From the NCBI GenBank assembly GCA_947056845.1, contig CAMSCJ010000001.1, forward strand, positions 1 to 64,000: a stretch of 64,000 bases of DNA. Reading direction: 5' to 3'. Positions within the stretch are counted from its first letter, which is position 1. Every line of letters begins with the position of its first letter. The stretch comes from an uncultured Mycoplasmatota bacterium. GTDB lineage: Bacteria > Bacillota_I > Bacilli_A > RF39 > UBA660. Below, in pieces: positions 46,601 through 56,168 of the stretch. Under the pieces are notes generated by a model. That model worked only from the letters and a program-made list of their open reading frames with translations, did no database searches and was not told where the DNA came from. A program made the position numbers and the translations under genes.

Positions 46601-49600
46601 CATAATCAACACTACGAACATCTTTAAATAAATTTAAATTTGTTATATAAAAAGCATTAGCATTTAAACCTTGAATAAAACTCATACGTATTTCTTTAAA
46701 ATCCCAAAGGGCTGTAAAACTATATGAAAAATATTGCCATTCATTTTCGTTTGGATTAAAAGTTTTATTGTAAATTGTATCAGTAGCAATTTCTTGAACG
46801 GGCATAAAATTGAAAATAACATTATTTTGGGTTGGTGCCCCTAAATCTTCTATACCAATTAAACCTTCATTTTTATACCAAAATGATAGTGTATAAGTGT
46901 CTCCTGCTTTACCTTTTATATTGAAAAATTGCGAAAAATCAGTAAAATAAGCAGGATTCATATTAACTTTTAAGGCTTTTTGATTATTATTGATATCAAC
47001 AACTTGGAAGGTACTATTTGTTTCAATCTCCATATTGGCCTGTCGATCGAAAACCCTTAAACTCCAATCACTTAGACCATTAGAAAAATCAGAATTTTCT
47101 AAAATATTATAGTTATTAGCAACCTCACCTATTTCTAATTGAATATCATCGACATAATAATGACCTACTTTACTACAAATAATAGATATTTTTAAATCAC
47201 TAGTAGCTGTTTCTGGATAAAAAATGGTAACGTCACCACGTTCAAATTCATTATTATTTAAAATTTCATCACCAATTTTTTGAATTATTTTTCCAGTTGA
47301 ATCTTGGTAACTTACTGATAAATAGATGGGATTATTACTAGTTTTTAAATAAGCACTAAATGTATAGTAATTGCCTTTTTTTACATTTATATTTTTATAA
47401 ATAGTAGCATTATCTTTTTTGGCATTTATATGTAAACTTTTAAAACCACTATTAGCGCAAGTTTCACTATCAGTAGTAATTGCCAAACTAACATTAGCGT
47501 CTCCGACAAAATTTAAATTACCATTTTCAAAACTAGTATCTGTTAAATAGTTTTTAACATATTTTAAAGGTATTTCATTACTCAATAATTTATTGGTATA
47601 TTTAGTATAGCCATTAAAAGTCTCACCATATTTTAGCGACATTCCATAAGCATTATTTATATCATTACTATTTTTTAGATTACTAATTGAAACAGGATTA
47701 CCATAATTATTAAAAGTTATAGTTTTAATTTTGCCTTTAGGATCTGTAAAAGTTGTTGCATTAAATCCATATTCTATATTATGAAAATTACCTAAGGTAC
47801 CATTAATTCCGTATTCTGATACTTTTTTTAAACGATAAGGCGATTGTGAATAATATTCATAACCAATTTTTTTACCACTTACATCAGTTATACTTGATAT
47901 CAAATTATTTTTATTTGTTAAAGTCGTTGTTCCTCTTAAACTAACAATACTTATTAGATTATTATTAGTATAATTTAAAGTTACGGTTTGTTCAGGACTA
48001 GTAATTATAGTAGTGTTTTGATTATAAGTAATATTTATAGTAGCATTATCAGCATCAACAATTTTAATTATGCGGTTGTTTGTATCATAATTGATGGTAT
48101 TTTTACTATTATCAGTTTTTATAATTTCTGTCAAATATCCTACATTATTTTTAATAGCAAATTTCATTTTGTTGTTGTCTTTATCAATTAAAAGATATTG
48201 ATTAGTACTTTTTTCAATTCTAAGATCTAAACCATCTTCATCAAAGAATGTATTTTCATACTCAGTTGTTGTAAATCCACTACTTTCATCATATTTCGTT
48301 TTTTGATTTAAAAAATAATGTATCGTTCCATCACTATCAACATATTCTAAATATTTTCTATCATCAATAGTCGTTTCTTTAATTGTTTGTGATAAATTTA
48401 AGCGGTATCCAAGCCCATAGCCTAAATTACTATTTAAAACGACATCATTAGTATTATAAACAAGATCTAAAGATACTGGTAAATTTCCGCCTATAGTTTG
48501 TCCAATATTGAATATACCTGTAAGATTACCATTATAGTTATTATGATAAATAGTTCCAGCTGTTAGGGGATGATTTTGATAATACATGTAGTCTTCTAAG
48601 CCATTTTGATTTCGATAAGTGATTGTTAAAAGTGGTTTCGGATTTCCTCCTGTTACTTGATTATCTTTAGAAAAGAACATTGGGATAGCATCTGTTCGAT
48701 AAACCTCTTTATTCAATTTCAACATAATGCCAAAATTTGGTGTATCTGCATACCACTTTCTAACTAAATTGGTAATTTCTGCACCTACAACTGATAAAGA
48801 AATACTTCCATCAGGTTCACGACTATATAACCTACTACTTTCAAAAGTTCCCTCAACTCGAGAATCAAATTTTGAATTCATAGTACTCCAATTAGCAGAT
48901 ACTTCATCCCAATCTTGAGTTACTCTATATACGTTAATAAAATCCTTATCAAATGTATGTGTATAATCTGGATAACCCCTTAATGATAAATCGGCTCTAA
49001 TAACCTGGCTACCAGTTCCAATCGTTGGTAACTCAAACTTGATTAACGAACGATTAACAACATCCTGATTATTTACTCTTTCTACACCTACTTTTAAATA
49101 GTCACGACCATTTCGGTTGACATTAGTATCATTTGGGTAGATATATGTATCATAAACACTATTATTATTACCGTAATTTATAATTGTTGGATCGATATAA
49201 ATTGGATATATACGATTTTCATCATTTATCCATTCTTCATCAATCAATAGTTTTAAAATATATTGATTATCCCTTAGTTCTAAATTGTAAGAAATATTAT
49301 TATTAATGTTTTTAGCGCCATCTATCATATAAGGAATATCAAATGTAAAAATAGTATTTTCATTAGTTTTGGCACTAATGCTTCCATCACTATTTTTTTT
49401 AAGGACTAAATTAGTATCAATTAAAAAGATAAAATTTTTTATATTAGCTAATTTATTATTTAAAATAATATTTTCTTTTATCTTATTAGCTGATATATTA
49501 TATTCTAAATCAATGCCATCATAGACATTTAAATATTTGATAATATTTTGATTATTAATTAATGTATAATTACCAATATTTAGTAATTTTAAATTTAAAT

Positions 49601-49847
49601 AATAATCCTTATCTTCAATTGTCATTAAATTTTCTTCTAATAACTTATTAAATTTAACTTTAAAATTATTACTTCTATTAGAAAAATAATTACTATTTTC
49701 TATTAATGTATTATCAATTTCTTCATATTTTCCATCTTTTAAATAATGAATATCTTGATCATACACTTTAGCAATAATCTCACCATTTTCTTGTAAAAAA
49801 TGCTTTTCTCTTTTTTTTCGTTTATTCACTAACTCAATTTCACGCAT
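43623..49847 (-). CDS. giant RHS/YD-repeat polymorphic toxin
   Basis: 2074 residues, start supported by AAGGAG. Domains in order: N-terminal region without signal peptide; DNRLRE-like domain (about 220-395); first RHS repeats; two carbohydrate-binding-like beta domains (about 767-912, 915-1075); ricin-B-like domain (about 1170-1300, SLYKIRLKGTNKDLRLI); many YD repeats; RHS core (about 1800-1850, YYYDTETKLYYLNSRYYNP); and a variable tip (about 1885-2074). The tip is rich in Gly and hydrophobic segments (GSLLIGGGIGFVAGVLG), so it may be membrane-active. RHS shells enclose and deliver C-terminal toxins. The route out of the cell is unclear. Downstream follow a membrane immunity gene and orphan tips. 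Confidence 0.9.
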   Translation of the reverse strand: MREIELVNKRKKREKHFLQENGEIIAKVYDQDIHYLKDGKYEEIDNTLIENSNYFSNRSNNFKVKFNKLLEENLMTIEDKDYYLNLKLLNIGNYTLINNQNIIKYLNVYDGIDLEYNISANKIKENIILNNKLANIKNFIFLIDTNLVLKKNSDGSISAKTNENTIFTFDIPYMIDGAKNINNNISYNLELRDNQYILKLLIDEEWINDENRIYPIYIDPTIINYGNNNSVYDTYIYPNDTNVNRNGRDYLKVGVERVNNQDVVNRSLIKFELPTIGTGSQVIRADLSLRGYPDYTHTFDKDFINVYRVTQDWDEVSANWSTMNSKFDSRVEGTFESSRLYSREPDGSISLSVVGAEITNLVRKWYADTPNFGIMLKLNKEVYRTDAIPMFFSKDNQVTGGNPKPLLTITYRNQNGLEDYMYYQNHPLTAGTIYHNNYNGNLTGIFNIGQTIGGNLPVSLDLVYNTNDVVLNSNLGYGLGYRLNLSQTIKETTIDDRKYLEYVDSDGTIHYFLNQKTKYDESSGFTTTEYENTFFDEDGLDLRIEKSTNQYLLIDKDNNKMKFAIKNNVGYLTEIIKTDNSKNTINYDTNNRIIKIVDADNATINITYNQNTTIITSPEQTVTLNYTNNNLISIVSLRGTTTLTNKNNLISSITDVSGKKIGYEYYSQSPYRLKKVSEYGINGTLGNFHNIEYGFNATTFTDPKGKIKTITFNNYGNPVSISNLKNSNDINNAYGMSLKYGETFNGYTKYTNKLLSNEIPLKYVKNYLTDTSFENGNLNFVGDANVSLAITTDSETCANSGFKSLHINAKKDNATIYKNINVKKGNYYTFSAYLKTSNNPIYLSVSYQDSTGKIIQKIGDEILNNNEFERGDVTIFYPETATSDLKISIICSKVGHYYVDDIQLEIGEVANNYNILENSDFSNGLSDWSLRVFDRQANMEIETNSTFQVVDINNNQKALKVNMNPAYFTDFSQFFNIKGKAGDTYTLSFWYKNEGLIGIEDLGAPTQNNVIFNFMPVQEIATDTIYNKTFNPNENEWQYFSYSFTALWDFKEIRMSFIQGLNANAFYITNLNLFKDVRSVDYEYDDNGNVIFAKNLNNNVDKFNYDKNNQLIQMTNPKGKNFKFEYDNLVTNRVLKGISSTGVSNEYVYDSKGNPIITRITNRGIGEINTNSLYKIRLKGTNKDLRLIKDSVSLNDDDCGHHKWILEKVTVDNKDYYRIKHSIITKKYLAANENNFITSEIKGDNTLFTLNKNDNGSYYIKNKVTDTYLNYNGTNLTLSTLTDNTSSFEFYFEAITDSYFIENRAEYTESGKFVSKTIDTNFNETLYDIDETTGLTNSVTNANDITTYYTYNDSKQVTQVSIGNRSVNYEYNANNLLSKISQDGRDYQINYDEFLNTKTINVDSNNLITNNYEINNGNLLSSTYGNGHTISYDYDEFNRLKKFTKMDDCYNYKYNNNGDLIKIISNNNTIKYTYDVAKRLYEYSIDKFKIKYGYDINDNVVNKKYKLDNIEHNMQNTFNSDDEITKINLDDTVINYNYDALGRLNNSNINNNYNTNYEYVTNGKRTSLILKSISNNADKYSYKYDKLNNITNIYHNDILENKYCYDDYNELISEEDYITNEKIVYDYDTLGNIKTIKKYDLNDNLLETNNYQYNNLNWKDQLTKYNNEEITYDEIGNPITIGNINLSWINGRSLNSYQDSNNTINYKYNKDGIRTSKIVNNKETKYYLEGTNIVFETKDNNILYFMRDNTNDLIGFKYNDNIYYYIKNAQNDIIGILDSNYNIVAKYKYNSWGVNIKITDGIGHDVQNNLNHIANINPFRYRSYYYDTETKLYYLNSRYYNPLWGRFLNSDGTIGANNDIIGYNLYAYCSNKPIIFTDDTGEGIFGSLLIGGGIGFVAGVLGKLGSDIVNSVMSGKPKFSPWQEYVGSGVGGSATMISHSLKFGPVISGVIGGGTSSVVTQGLNKVTKGEKVSKDSFLKNVAVDAALGGVSGLITVKISGITTGRNSYSAIYQSGLTKLQNDTVKNMSFNVMKKGLISNVSGDLFSIGIGGISSYIQNAINEIKYNQLGVCWSE
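44302..44730. repeat. RHS core repeat, copy 1 (full-length gene)
   Basis: About 430 bp, encoding from KYNKDGIRTSK to the PLWGRFLNSD motif. It recurs nearly unchanged at 42252-42680, 39415-39856 and 38072-38484. What follows the motif is different each time. Confidence 0.92.
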
Positions 49848-49905
49848 AATTATCCACTCCTTTTAAATTAAGTTTTATAAACTCATTAAGATAAAAGAAA
49901 TGATT

Positions 49906-51051
49906 TTATGCAGTTCTACGCCATGCGTATACTTCATATCTTAATGGGGTAACACTATGCGTATGGTTATTTAAACTATGAGTATGATTATTTAAGGTAT
50001 GGGTATGCCCTTGACCATTACTTGTGTTATTATTACCAAGCCAATATTCATTAGCACTACCTTTATTTTGCCAAACATAATTGGCGCCAAATTCTCCAGC
50101 TGTAATACTACTTTTTGCACCTCTATCGATTAATATATTATTTGGAAGTTGACTCGTTGATAAAACGGTACTACTTGTATTGCCATTTGCTCCACCTGTA
50201 ACTCCATTAGAACCTCCAGATGTATTACTTCCAGCGGTTGTTCCACCTGTTCCTGCATATAAATAATATCCATTTATTCTCACCCAAGTTCCTCCAAACA
50301 ATGTTGCTGGACTTGTATTATTTTGAGACATATAAATACTACCAATTGGATATATAAAATTGCAAATATCCTGCTTTGTTAATTGATTATTACCACTATT
50401 AGTTGTTATACTATTGACGATTAAATTACCATTACTATCAAGACTAAATTTATTATTTCTTGATAATAGGCAATCAATATTAGCGTTATTAACCTCTAAA
50501 TTAAGTTTATCACCTGTTTGCGTAAAGGCATCCTTAAAATAAATATCATCTAGTGAAAAGTCAGAATTTTCCTGTATAGCATTTTCTTCCTCATTTAATG
50601 CATTAATGACATTTTCATTATCATTATAGGCCAATGTTATAATCGCATTTTCATAATTTGTATATATATAAGATGTATCATCAAATAGTTCGATACCTAA
50701 ATTTGATGATAATATATTCCTATTTTCGTCTAAAGTTTGGTTTGTATCTTTTGTGTTATCTATAGAAGGTGCAACCAAACTTTCATTGTTTAAAATGTTT
50801 AATGTGATTTCATCACCAGCTTTCATAAATGAATTTTGATAATCATTTACATGAACAATATACTCCTTTCTATTTAAAGTTTGATTTTTAGAACTATTAT
50901 TATCAACATAAATAATAAGTTCCTCATTTTCTGGTATAATTGTGTCAGAACTAATTTCAATTTTTAATTCACAAAGTGAATCTTTTTGTATTTTATTTAA
51001 AATAATTTCGTTCTTACCACTAATTATTTGTTTATTCGTATTAATAAACAT
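49906..51051 (-). CDS. phage collar/Gp10-C-like protein preceding the RHS gene
   Basis: 381 residues. The N-terminal 200 residues are acidic and Asn-rich, of unknown fold. From about residue 235, YPIGSIYMSQNNTSPATLFG and GTWVRINGYYLYAGTGG are the typical start of the Gp10-C/tail-collar receptor-binding module of phage baseplates and fibres. Gly-rich loops and a His repeat (GHTHTLNNHTHSLNNHTH) follow, as seen in trimeric collar folds. No signal peptide. It lies 58 nt upstream of the RHS gene in the same operon, so the two products may work together in display or targeting. Confidence 0.8.
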   Translation of the reverse strand: MFINTNKQIISGKNEIILNKIQKDSLCELKIEISSDTIIPENEELIIYVDNNSSKNQTLNRKEYIVHVNDYQNSFMKAGDEITLNILNNESLVAPSIDNTKDTNQTLDENRNILSSNLGIELFDDTSYIYTNYENAIITLAYNDNENVINALNEEENAIQENSDFSLDDIYFKDAFTQTGDKLNLEVNNANIDCLLSRNNKFSLDSNGNLIVNSITTNSGNNQLTKQDICNFIYPIGSIYMSQNNTSPATLFGGTWVRINGYYLYAGTGGTTAGSNTSGGSNGVTGGANGNTSSTVLSTSQLPNNILIDRGAKSSITAGEFGANYVWQNKGSANEYWLGNNNTSNGQGHTHTLNNHTHSLNNHTHSVTPLRYEVYAWRRTA

Positions 51052-51262
51052 CAACTCCTTTTCTTTTTTTACAGTATATTATATTTCAAAATGTTAAATC
51101 GTCTCATAACACTTGTCACTCTAAAATCTGTAAAAAAGAAAATATACAATTTATATAATAAATATATCCAATATATTTATTATTATAATTTAGCACAGAA
51201 TTGCATTAAACAACCTTTTTTATGTTTGAATTGTTATAATACAGTTTAAAATACTGTTTTAA

Positions 51263-51299
51263 AGAAAAAAAAAGCACAATCAAATCATATATGTGCTTA
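51263..51299 (-). terminator. terminator
   Basis: The stem AAGCACA/TGTGCTT is followed on the minus strand by nine Ts. It separates the zincin-like gene from the Gp10-like/RHS operon. Confidence 0.75.
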
Positions 51300-51323
51300 A
51301 AACTAAATAATACGAATATATTT

Positions 51324-52954
51324 CTATTTATGTTTATGATTATTATTAACTAAGTAATCTCGCATATTATTTTTTATTTCATCAATATCACCTTTTTGTT
51401 CTAATAACTGTTCACTAGATAGATTATATTGACTCATTAAATCATATTTTTTATTTATGTAGCTAATGAAGGCATCAAAATTATCTTTACCAAATTTTTC
51501 ATAAAAGTATTCTATATTTCCACTTTCTTTTCCTTTTATAAAGGTATCAAAATTTTCATCAACAAAATCATCTATTAAAGGAAACAATTTATCATAAATA
51601 AGATTATTTTTTAAAACATCTAGACCTAAATATGAATATTTAACTAATATTTTTTTTATTATTGAATTATATATTTTCCAAGCTAATTTTTCTACTAATA
51701 CTTCATCCAATATACCTAAATTTTTTTGACAATTTATATTATCACTAATATGAATCATTTCATGAATCAATGCTTGGATATAATCACTATTAGCATTAAA
51801 ACAGTATAAGGGAGCAAATTTTAAGATTCGAATATTTGGTTTATTATAATCCAAACAAAATGTTTTAATGTTACTACTAGTACTTTCATACAATTTGCCA
51901 TAATCGTCTAAAATTAAATTTTTTAAGAAAAAAACTAAATATTCTAATGTTATATCAAAACCAGCTGAGGTAAAATAATTATATATTTTTTTTAATATTT
52001 TATTTATTTCAGGCAATTCTCCAATGGTAGATAATAAATATTTATCACGTAATGTTTCACGATATTCTAAAACCATATCTATCTTTTCATTTATATTTTC
52101 TTCAGAAATATTACAATCATTAAAAAGATAAGTTTTTGTTGCTTGTACATTTGAAGAATTTTTTTTGATTTAATAAAATCAATTCCACCTACTTTAAATG
52201 AAGAATCGGCATATACAGTATTTTTAAATAATTCTAAGCAAAATAAATCCGAATAACTTTTTATACTAGTACTTTCATTAGTGCCTAATTTTTCTTTATC
52301 ACTATTGTTAACTAAACCATTATCTAATAAAAATTTAATAAATTTTCTATATAAATTAATACTTGTTTCTTCTTCTCTTTTAGCTAGACTTTCTTGATTT
52401 CGATAAAATTTATTATATCTTGTATGAATATAGTTTCTATAATTATTAAATTCTAAAGCAAGTGTCATCCGATAGTCATTTATATCTTTAAAAACAGAAA
52501 ATAATTTTTGATCAGTTCGTATCTTAGTTAATAAATCCTCATCGCTTTCTAATTTAAACCCTAGTTCTGTATATAAATTTTTAACAACTTCTTCAGTTAT
52601 AGAATTTCTTAATTTATCGCCACTATCAAATATAACATCAAAAGGTAGCGAAATTTCAATACTGAACATATATAAATCTTTTTTTTTATTTTTAAAATTA
52701 TCATCATCATATTTAATATTAAACTTATCAAATAATTTTTTTATCAATTCATCATTTTTCTTATCAATTAATCCATCTAAATAAGTGGATTTTTCTTTAT
52801 CTTCATCATAAAATACGATTAAAGCATCATTAAATCTTTCCTTAATTTTTTCTTGTTCTTCACTATCATGATATTTTAGAATTTCCTCAATAATAATATC
52901 TTTGATATTTAAATAAAAATCATCAAAGTTACATAATAAATCAAATTCATCCAT
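51324..52954 (-). CDS. zincin-like protein encoded in two frames (frameshift at an A8 tract)
   Basis: The frame from MDEFDLLCNFD (52954) runs to a stop at 52091. At the run of eight As (minus strand, 52166-52159) a -1 shift enters a frame that reads NSSNVQATKTYLFNDCNISE. It continues without a break through the MVLEYRETL start at 52076 to 51324, about 543 residues in all. The second part has ALIHEMIHISDN, an HExxH zinc site, and a likely third ligand in LDEVLVEKLAWKIY. The first part is helical and charged. The cause may be a sequencing indel, phase variation or ribosomal slippage on A AAA AAA. The substrate is unknown. It precedes the toxin island. Confidence 0.7.
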
Positions 52955-53079
52955 TATTATCACCATTTTTATAATAGCAAATTTACCTATAAAATTCTAT
53001 AATCTTTACATTATATTATAGATTATTTACATTAAGTTATATAATAAAAAACGATTCATAAAATTTATTGGTGATTAAA

Positions 53080-53664
53080 TTGAATAATAATTTTTATGAA
53101 AATATTTCTTTAATTGAAAATCCTGATGATTTATTAGTTTTAGTTAATAAAAATCATAAATTATATGAGGATTTTATTCCTAATAATTTAGAAATGATTA
53201 ATTTAAATTATGCGGTTGGTAAAAAATTTTTAAGAAGTGATGCAAAAGCATCTTTTGAAAAATTATGTGAAGACGCTAAAAAGATAGGTTATGATATAAA
53301 AGCCGAATCAACTTATCGCGATTATGATTATCAAGAAAAGTTATATAGTAATTATGTGAAAGAATATGGCAAAGATTATGCTGATAAATGTTCAGCAAGA
53401 CCCGGACATTCAGAACACCAAACAGGCTTAGCAGTTGATGTTCGAGGTTCAGTTAGTGATTACAACGATTTTGAAAAAACAAAAGAATTTATATGGATGA
53501 GGGATAATGCTTACCAATATGGTTTCATTTTAAGATATCCTAAAAATAAAGAACATATAACAGGTTTTAAATATGAACCTTGGCATTATCGATATATTGG
53601 TGAGTATGCTAAAGATGTTTATCAAAAAAAATTAACGCTTGAAGAATATTTAAAAACTAGATAA
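53080..53664 (+). CDS. VanY/M15B D-Ala-D-Ala carboxypeptidase, soluble
   Basis: About 194 residues from a TTG start, with GGTGAT 4 nt upstream; no signal peptide is evident. All catalytic elements are present: AESTYRDYDYQEKLY, SARPGHSEHQTGLAVDV (His and Asp zinc ligands) and YEPWHYRYIGE (catalytic Glu region and His ligand). It removes D-Ala from peptidoglycan precursors or cross-bridges. It contrasts with the degenerate homologue at 25973. The lack of an export signal suggests an intracellular precursor-trimming (VanXY-like) role or non-classical export. Confidence 0.88.
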   Translation: MNNNFYENISLIENPDDLLVLVNKNHKLYEDFIPNNLEMINLNYAVGKKFLRSDAKASFEKLCEDAKKIGYDIKAESTYRDYDYQEKLYSNYVKEYGKDYADKCSARPGHSEHQTGLAVDVRGSVSDYNDFEKTKEFIWMRDNAYQYGFILRYPKNKEHITGFKYEPWHYRYIGEYAKDVYQKKLTLEEYLKTR

Positions 53665-53684
53665 AAATTTTTATCTAGTTTTTA
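53652..53684. terminator. bidirectional terminator
   Basis: Perfect palindrome AAAAACTAGATAAAAA and its complement, with T-runs on both strands. It lies between the convergent M15 and M29 peptidase genes. Confidence 0.8.
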
Positions 53685-54909
53685 TAAGTCTCTTATTAAA
53701 ATTACCATTTTCAAATATAGTGACTTCTTCATTGTCAATTGTCTTACCAGTAATAGTTAAATCATTTGTTCCAATCATAAAATCAACATGACCATCTGAA
53801 TTATTTAAACCTAATTTTTCTTTTTCATTATCATTTAAATCAGTACTATTTAAAAGACAAGTTGGAAAACCTTTTCCTAAAGCTAAATGACAAGCGGCAT
53901 TTTCATCATATAGTGTTTCATAAAAGATAAGACCAGAATTCGATATTGGTGAATCGTAATCAACAAGTGCTACCTCACCTAGATAGTCCATATTAGGAAA
54001 TGAACTAATAATGCTATTTAATAAATCTTGGTTTGAATTAGAAACCGCTTCGATAACTTTCCCATCTTTAAAAACTAATTTTAAATCATCAATAATACCA
54101 CCATTATAAACAAGAGGTTTTGATGAATAAACTATTCCATTTGTTCCAAATTTATCAGGAGAAGTAAATACTTCTTCAGTTGGAATGTTTGCCACATAAT
54201 CTCGTCCATCTTGTAATTTTTCTAGTCCACTAGACCAAATGTGATCTTTTAATAATTTAATATTTAAATCAGTTCCTAAACTATTTTGATAATGTAAACT
54301 CTGTAATTTTAAATTATTTAAAGCAATACATCTTTCTTCTAGTGTTTTTAGTTTTAAATTCCAACTATCAATTGGATTTTCTGTATCAACTAAACAACAT
54401 TTAAAAATAGTATTCCACAATTTTTCTAATGCCTTATCATCATTTGGAAATATTTTATTAGCCCAAGGTTTTGTAGCAACACTAGCTATACACCAACCAA
54501 TTTCTGAATTTAGTTGTCTTTTTTTATATAATGGTCGACTAGATCTAAACATTTTAGCCGTACTAGCTAATTTATTTTCATCGATATCAACCATTAAATC
54601 AGAATCATCAGCATATAACATTAAAAACGCGGCATCTTTTTTAGCATATTCATCAAAAACTTTTTTATTATAAAATGTTGTATTATTTAAACTATCAATA
54701 TCCCATTTTTTTAATAAAGTATGTTGTATGTAAGCATCTTCATAGTCGAAATAGATATCGGTTGTACCAAATTCTATCGCTTTTTCCACCAATACTCTAA
54801 CAAAATCAATTGCTTCAATTGGGAATGAAATTAAAAGTGGTTGATTTTTTTGTAGATTAACACCTTTTTCTAATAAAATACGAGCATATTTTTCATATAA
54901 TTCATTCAT
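53671..54909 (-). CDS. M29 family aminopeptidase (AmpS/PepS type)
   Basis: 412 residues, family length. Cytosolic metallo-aminopeptidase of broad specificity. Conserved segments: GVNLQKNQPLLISFPIEA at the N-terminus, VANIPTEEVFTSPDK in the middle, and in the C-terminal metal site GEVALVDYDSPIS, FYETLYDENAACHLALG and DGHVDFMIG. These carry the Glu, His and Asp ligands. A single gene with its own ribosome site; its role is peptide turnover. Confidence 0.93.
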   Translation of the reverse strand: MNELYEKYARILLEKGVNLQKNQPLLISFPIEAIDFVRVLVEKAIEFGTTDIYFDYEDAYIQHTLLKKWDIDSLNNTTFYNKKVFDEYAKKDAAFLMLYADDSDLMVDIDENKLASTAKMFRSSRPLYKKRQLNSEIGWCIASVATKPWANKIFPNDDKALEKLWNTIFKCCLVDTENPIDSWNLKLKTLEERCIALNNLKLQSLHYQNSLGTDLNIKLLKDHIWSSGLEKLQDGRDYVANIPTEEVFTSPDKFGTNGIVYSSKPLVYNGGIIDDLKLVFKDGKVIEAVSNSNQDLLNSIISSFPNMDYLGEVALVDYDSPISNSGLIFYETLYDENAACHLALGKGFPTCLLNSTDLNDNEKEKLGLNNSDGHVDFMIGTNDLTITGKTIDNEEVTIFENGNFNKRLIKTR

Positions 54910-55028
54910 TAAATATTCTTCCTTTCTAGATAAATTATATATATTATTATGCGTTATTTCAAGGAAATTTATTAAAATTATTTAAAAAATCAAAATTATA
55001 GTGTATGATTAATTTGGATGTGATTATA

Positions 55029-55877
55029 GTGAAAAATTATTATATTAATAAAGAATATATTCTAATAGAGTACTTAATGAATGATTTAAAATATTCACAT
55101 AAGGAAGCTAAAAAGAAATTAACAAATGGCAATATTTTAGTTAATCAAAAAAAAGTTACACAATATAACTTTAAATTAAAAATTAATGATGTTATTACTA
55201 TTACTAGCTTTAATTCTAAATTAAATGATAACATAGATATCATTTATGAAGATAAAGATATTATTGTCGTAAATAAACCATCAAATTTATTAACCATTAG
55301 TACAACAAAGGAAAAAGAAAAAACACTATATCATATAGTAAGTGCCTACTTAAAAAAATTAAATAAAAATGCTAAAGTTTTTATAATCCATCGTTTAGAT
55401 AAAGAAACATCTGGAATTGTTATTTTTGCTAAGAATGAGAAAACAAAAAAATTATATCAAGATAATTGGGATTCTTTAGTTAAATATCGCGGTTATGTAG
55501 CACTTGTAGAAGGAATAGTCAAAAAAGAAAATGACATAATAATTCAATATTTAAAAGAAAATGAAAATTTTTATGTCCACCCAACAAATAGCAAGCTAGG
55601 TAAAAAAGCCATTACACATTATAAAGTATTAAAAACTAATCAGCAATATTCATTATTAGATATTGAAATAAAAACGGGAAGAAAAAATCAAATTCGTGTA
55701 GCTATGCAAAGTATTGGTCATCCTATCATTGGTGATCAAAAATATGGGTATGATAATAAATTCACAAATATCTTTGGATTGCATGCTTATAGATTAGTAA
55801 TTTGGAATCCAGTTACTAAAAGAATAATGACTTTTCAGACAAAGATTCCAGCGACATTTGAAAAATTAACTAATTAA
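55029..55877 (+). CDS. RluA family 23S rRNA pseudouridine synthase (RluD-like)
   Basis: 282 residues from GTG, with GGATGTGAT 4 nt upstream. An S4 RNA-binding domain (LKYSHKEAKKKLTNGNILVN) is followed by the catalytic domain with IHRLDKETSGIVIFAKN. The Asp in HRLDxxTSG is the nucleophile. GRKNQIRVAMQSIGHPIIGD is the usual C-terminal element. It isomerises uridines in rRNA; the exact position cannot be read from sequence. Confidence 0.92.
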   Translation: MKNYYINKEYILIEYLMNDLKYSHKEAKKKLTNGNILVNQKKVTQYNFKLKINDVITITSFNSKLNDNIDIIYEDKDIIVVNKPSNLLTISTTKEKEKTLYHIVSAYLKKLNKNAKVFIIHRLDKETSGIVIFAKNEKTKKLYQDNWDSLVKYRGYVALVEGIVKKENDIIIQYLKENENFYVHPTNSKLGKKAITHYKVLKTNQQYSLLDIEIKTGRKNQIRVAMQSIGHPIIGDQKYGYDNKFTNIFGLHAYRLVIWNPVTKRIMTFQTKIPATFEKLTN

Positions 55878-56062
55878 TCTTCTTTTATCTCACCAAGTAG
55901 CTTTTCAAATTTAACATATTTTTGCAATAACAGATTATCAAGCTCGTTAATATATTTACTATAAATCTTATTTCCTGACTTCTTATCTAAATTAATAATA
56001 TCATTTTTATAATTATCTAATTGTGATAATATCTTATAATACTTTTTTATAAAATAATTCAT
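55874..56062 (-). CDS. small helical hypothetical protein
   Basis: 62 residues from MNYFIKKYYKIL, with GAAGTGAT upstream. Highly charged, all-helical, no motif. It overlaps the end of the convergent RluA-family gene by 4 nt. Function unknown. Confidence 0.5.
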   Translation of the reverse strand: MNYFIKKYYKILSQLDNYKNDIINLDKKSGNKIYSKYINELDNLLLQKYVKFEKLLGEIKED

Positions 56063-56168
56063 AAAATCACTTCTCTCTTTATTCATTATAACACAATTGT
56101 CGCATGTAAGGGACAAAATTTACGAATATTCTTTTTAATGAGAAAATTATATATAGGTGAAGTAGTAT

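Noticed and set aside
41655-49847. Orphan RHS cassettes as independent full toxins
   Set aside because: They lack an N-terminal shell, promoters and ribosome sites; they begin abruptly within the RHS core, so they are better described as silent tips.
51028-51249. 73-codon plus-strand ORF upstream of the Gp10-like gene
   Set aside because: No ribosome site, low-complexity Ile/Tyr/Asn sequence, and it overlaps the 5' end of a well-supported gene on the other strand.
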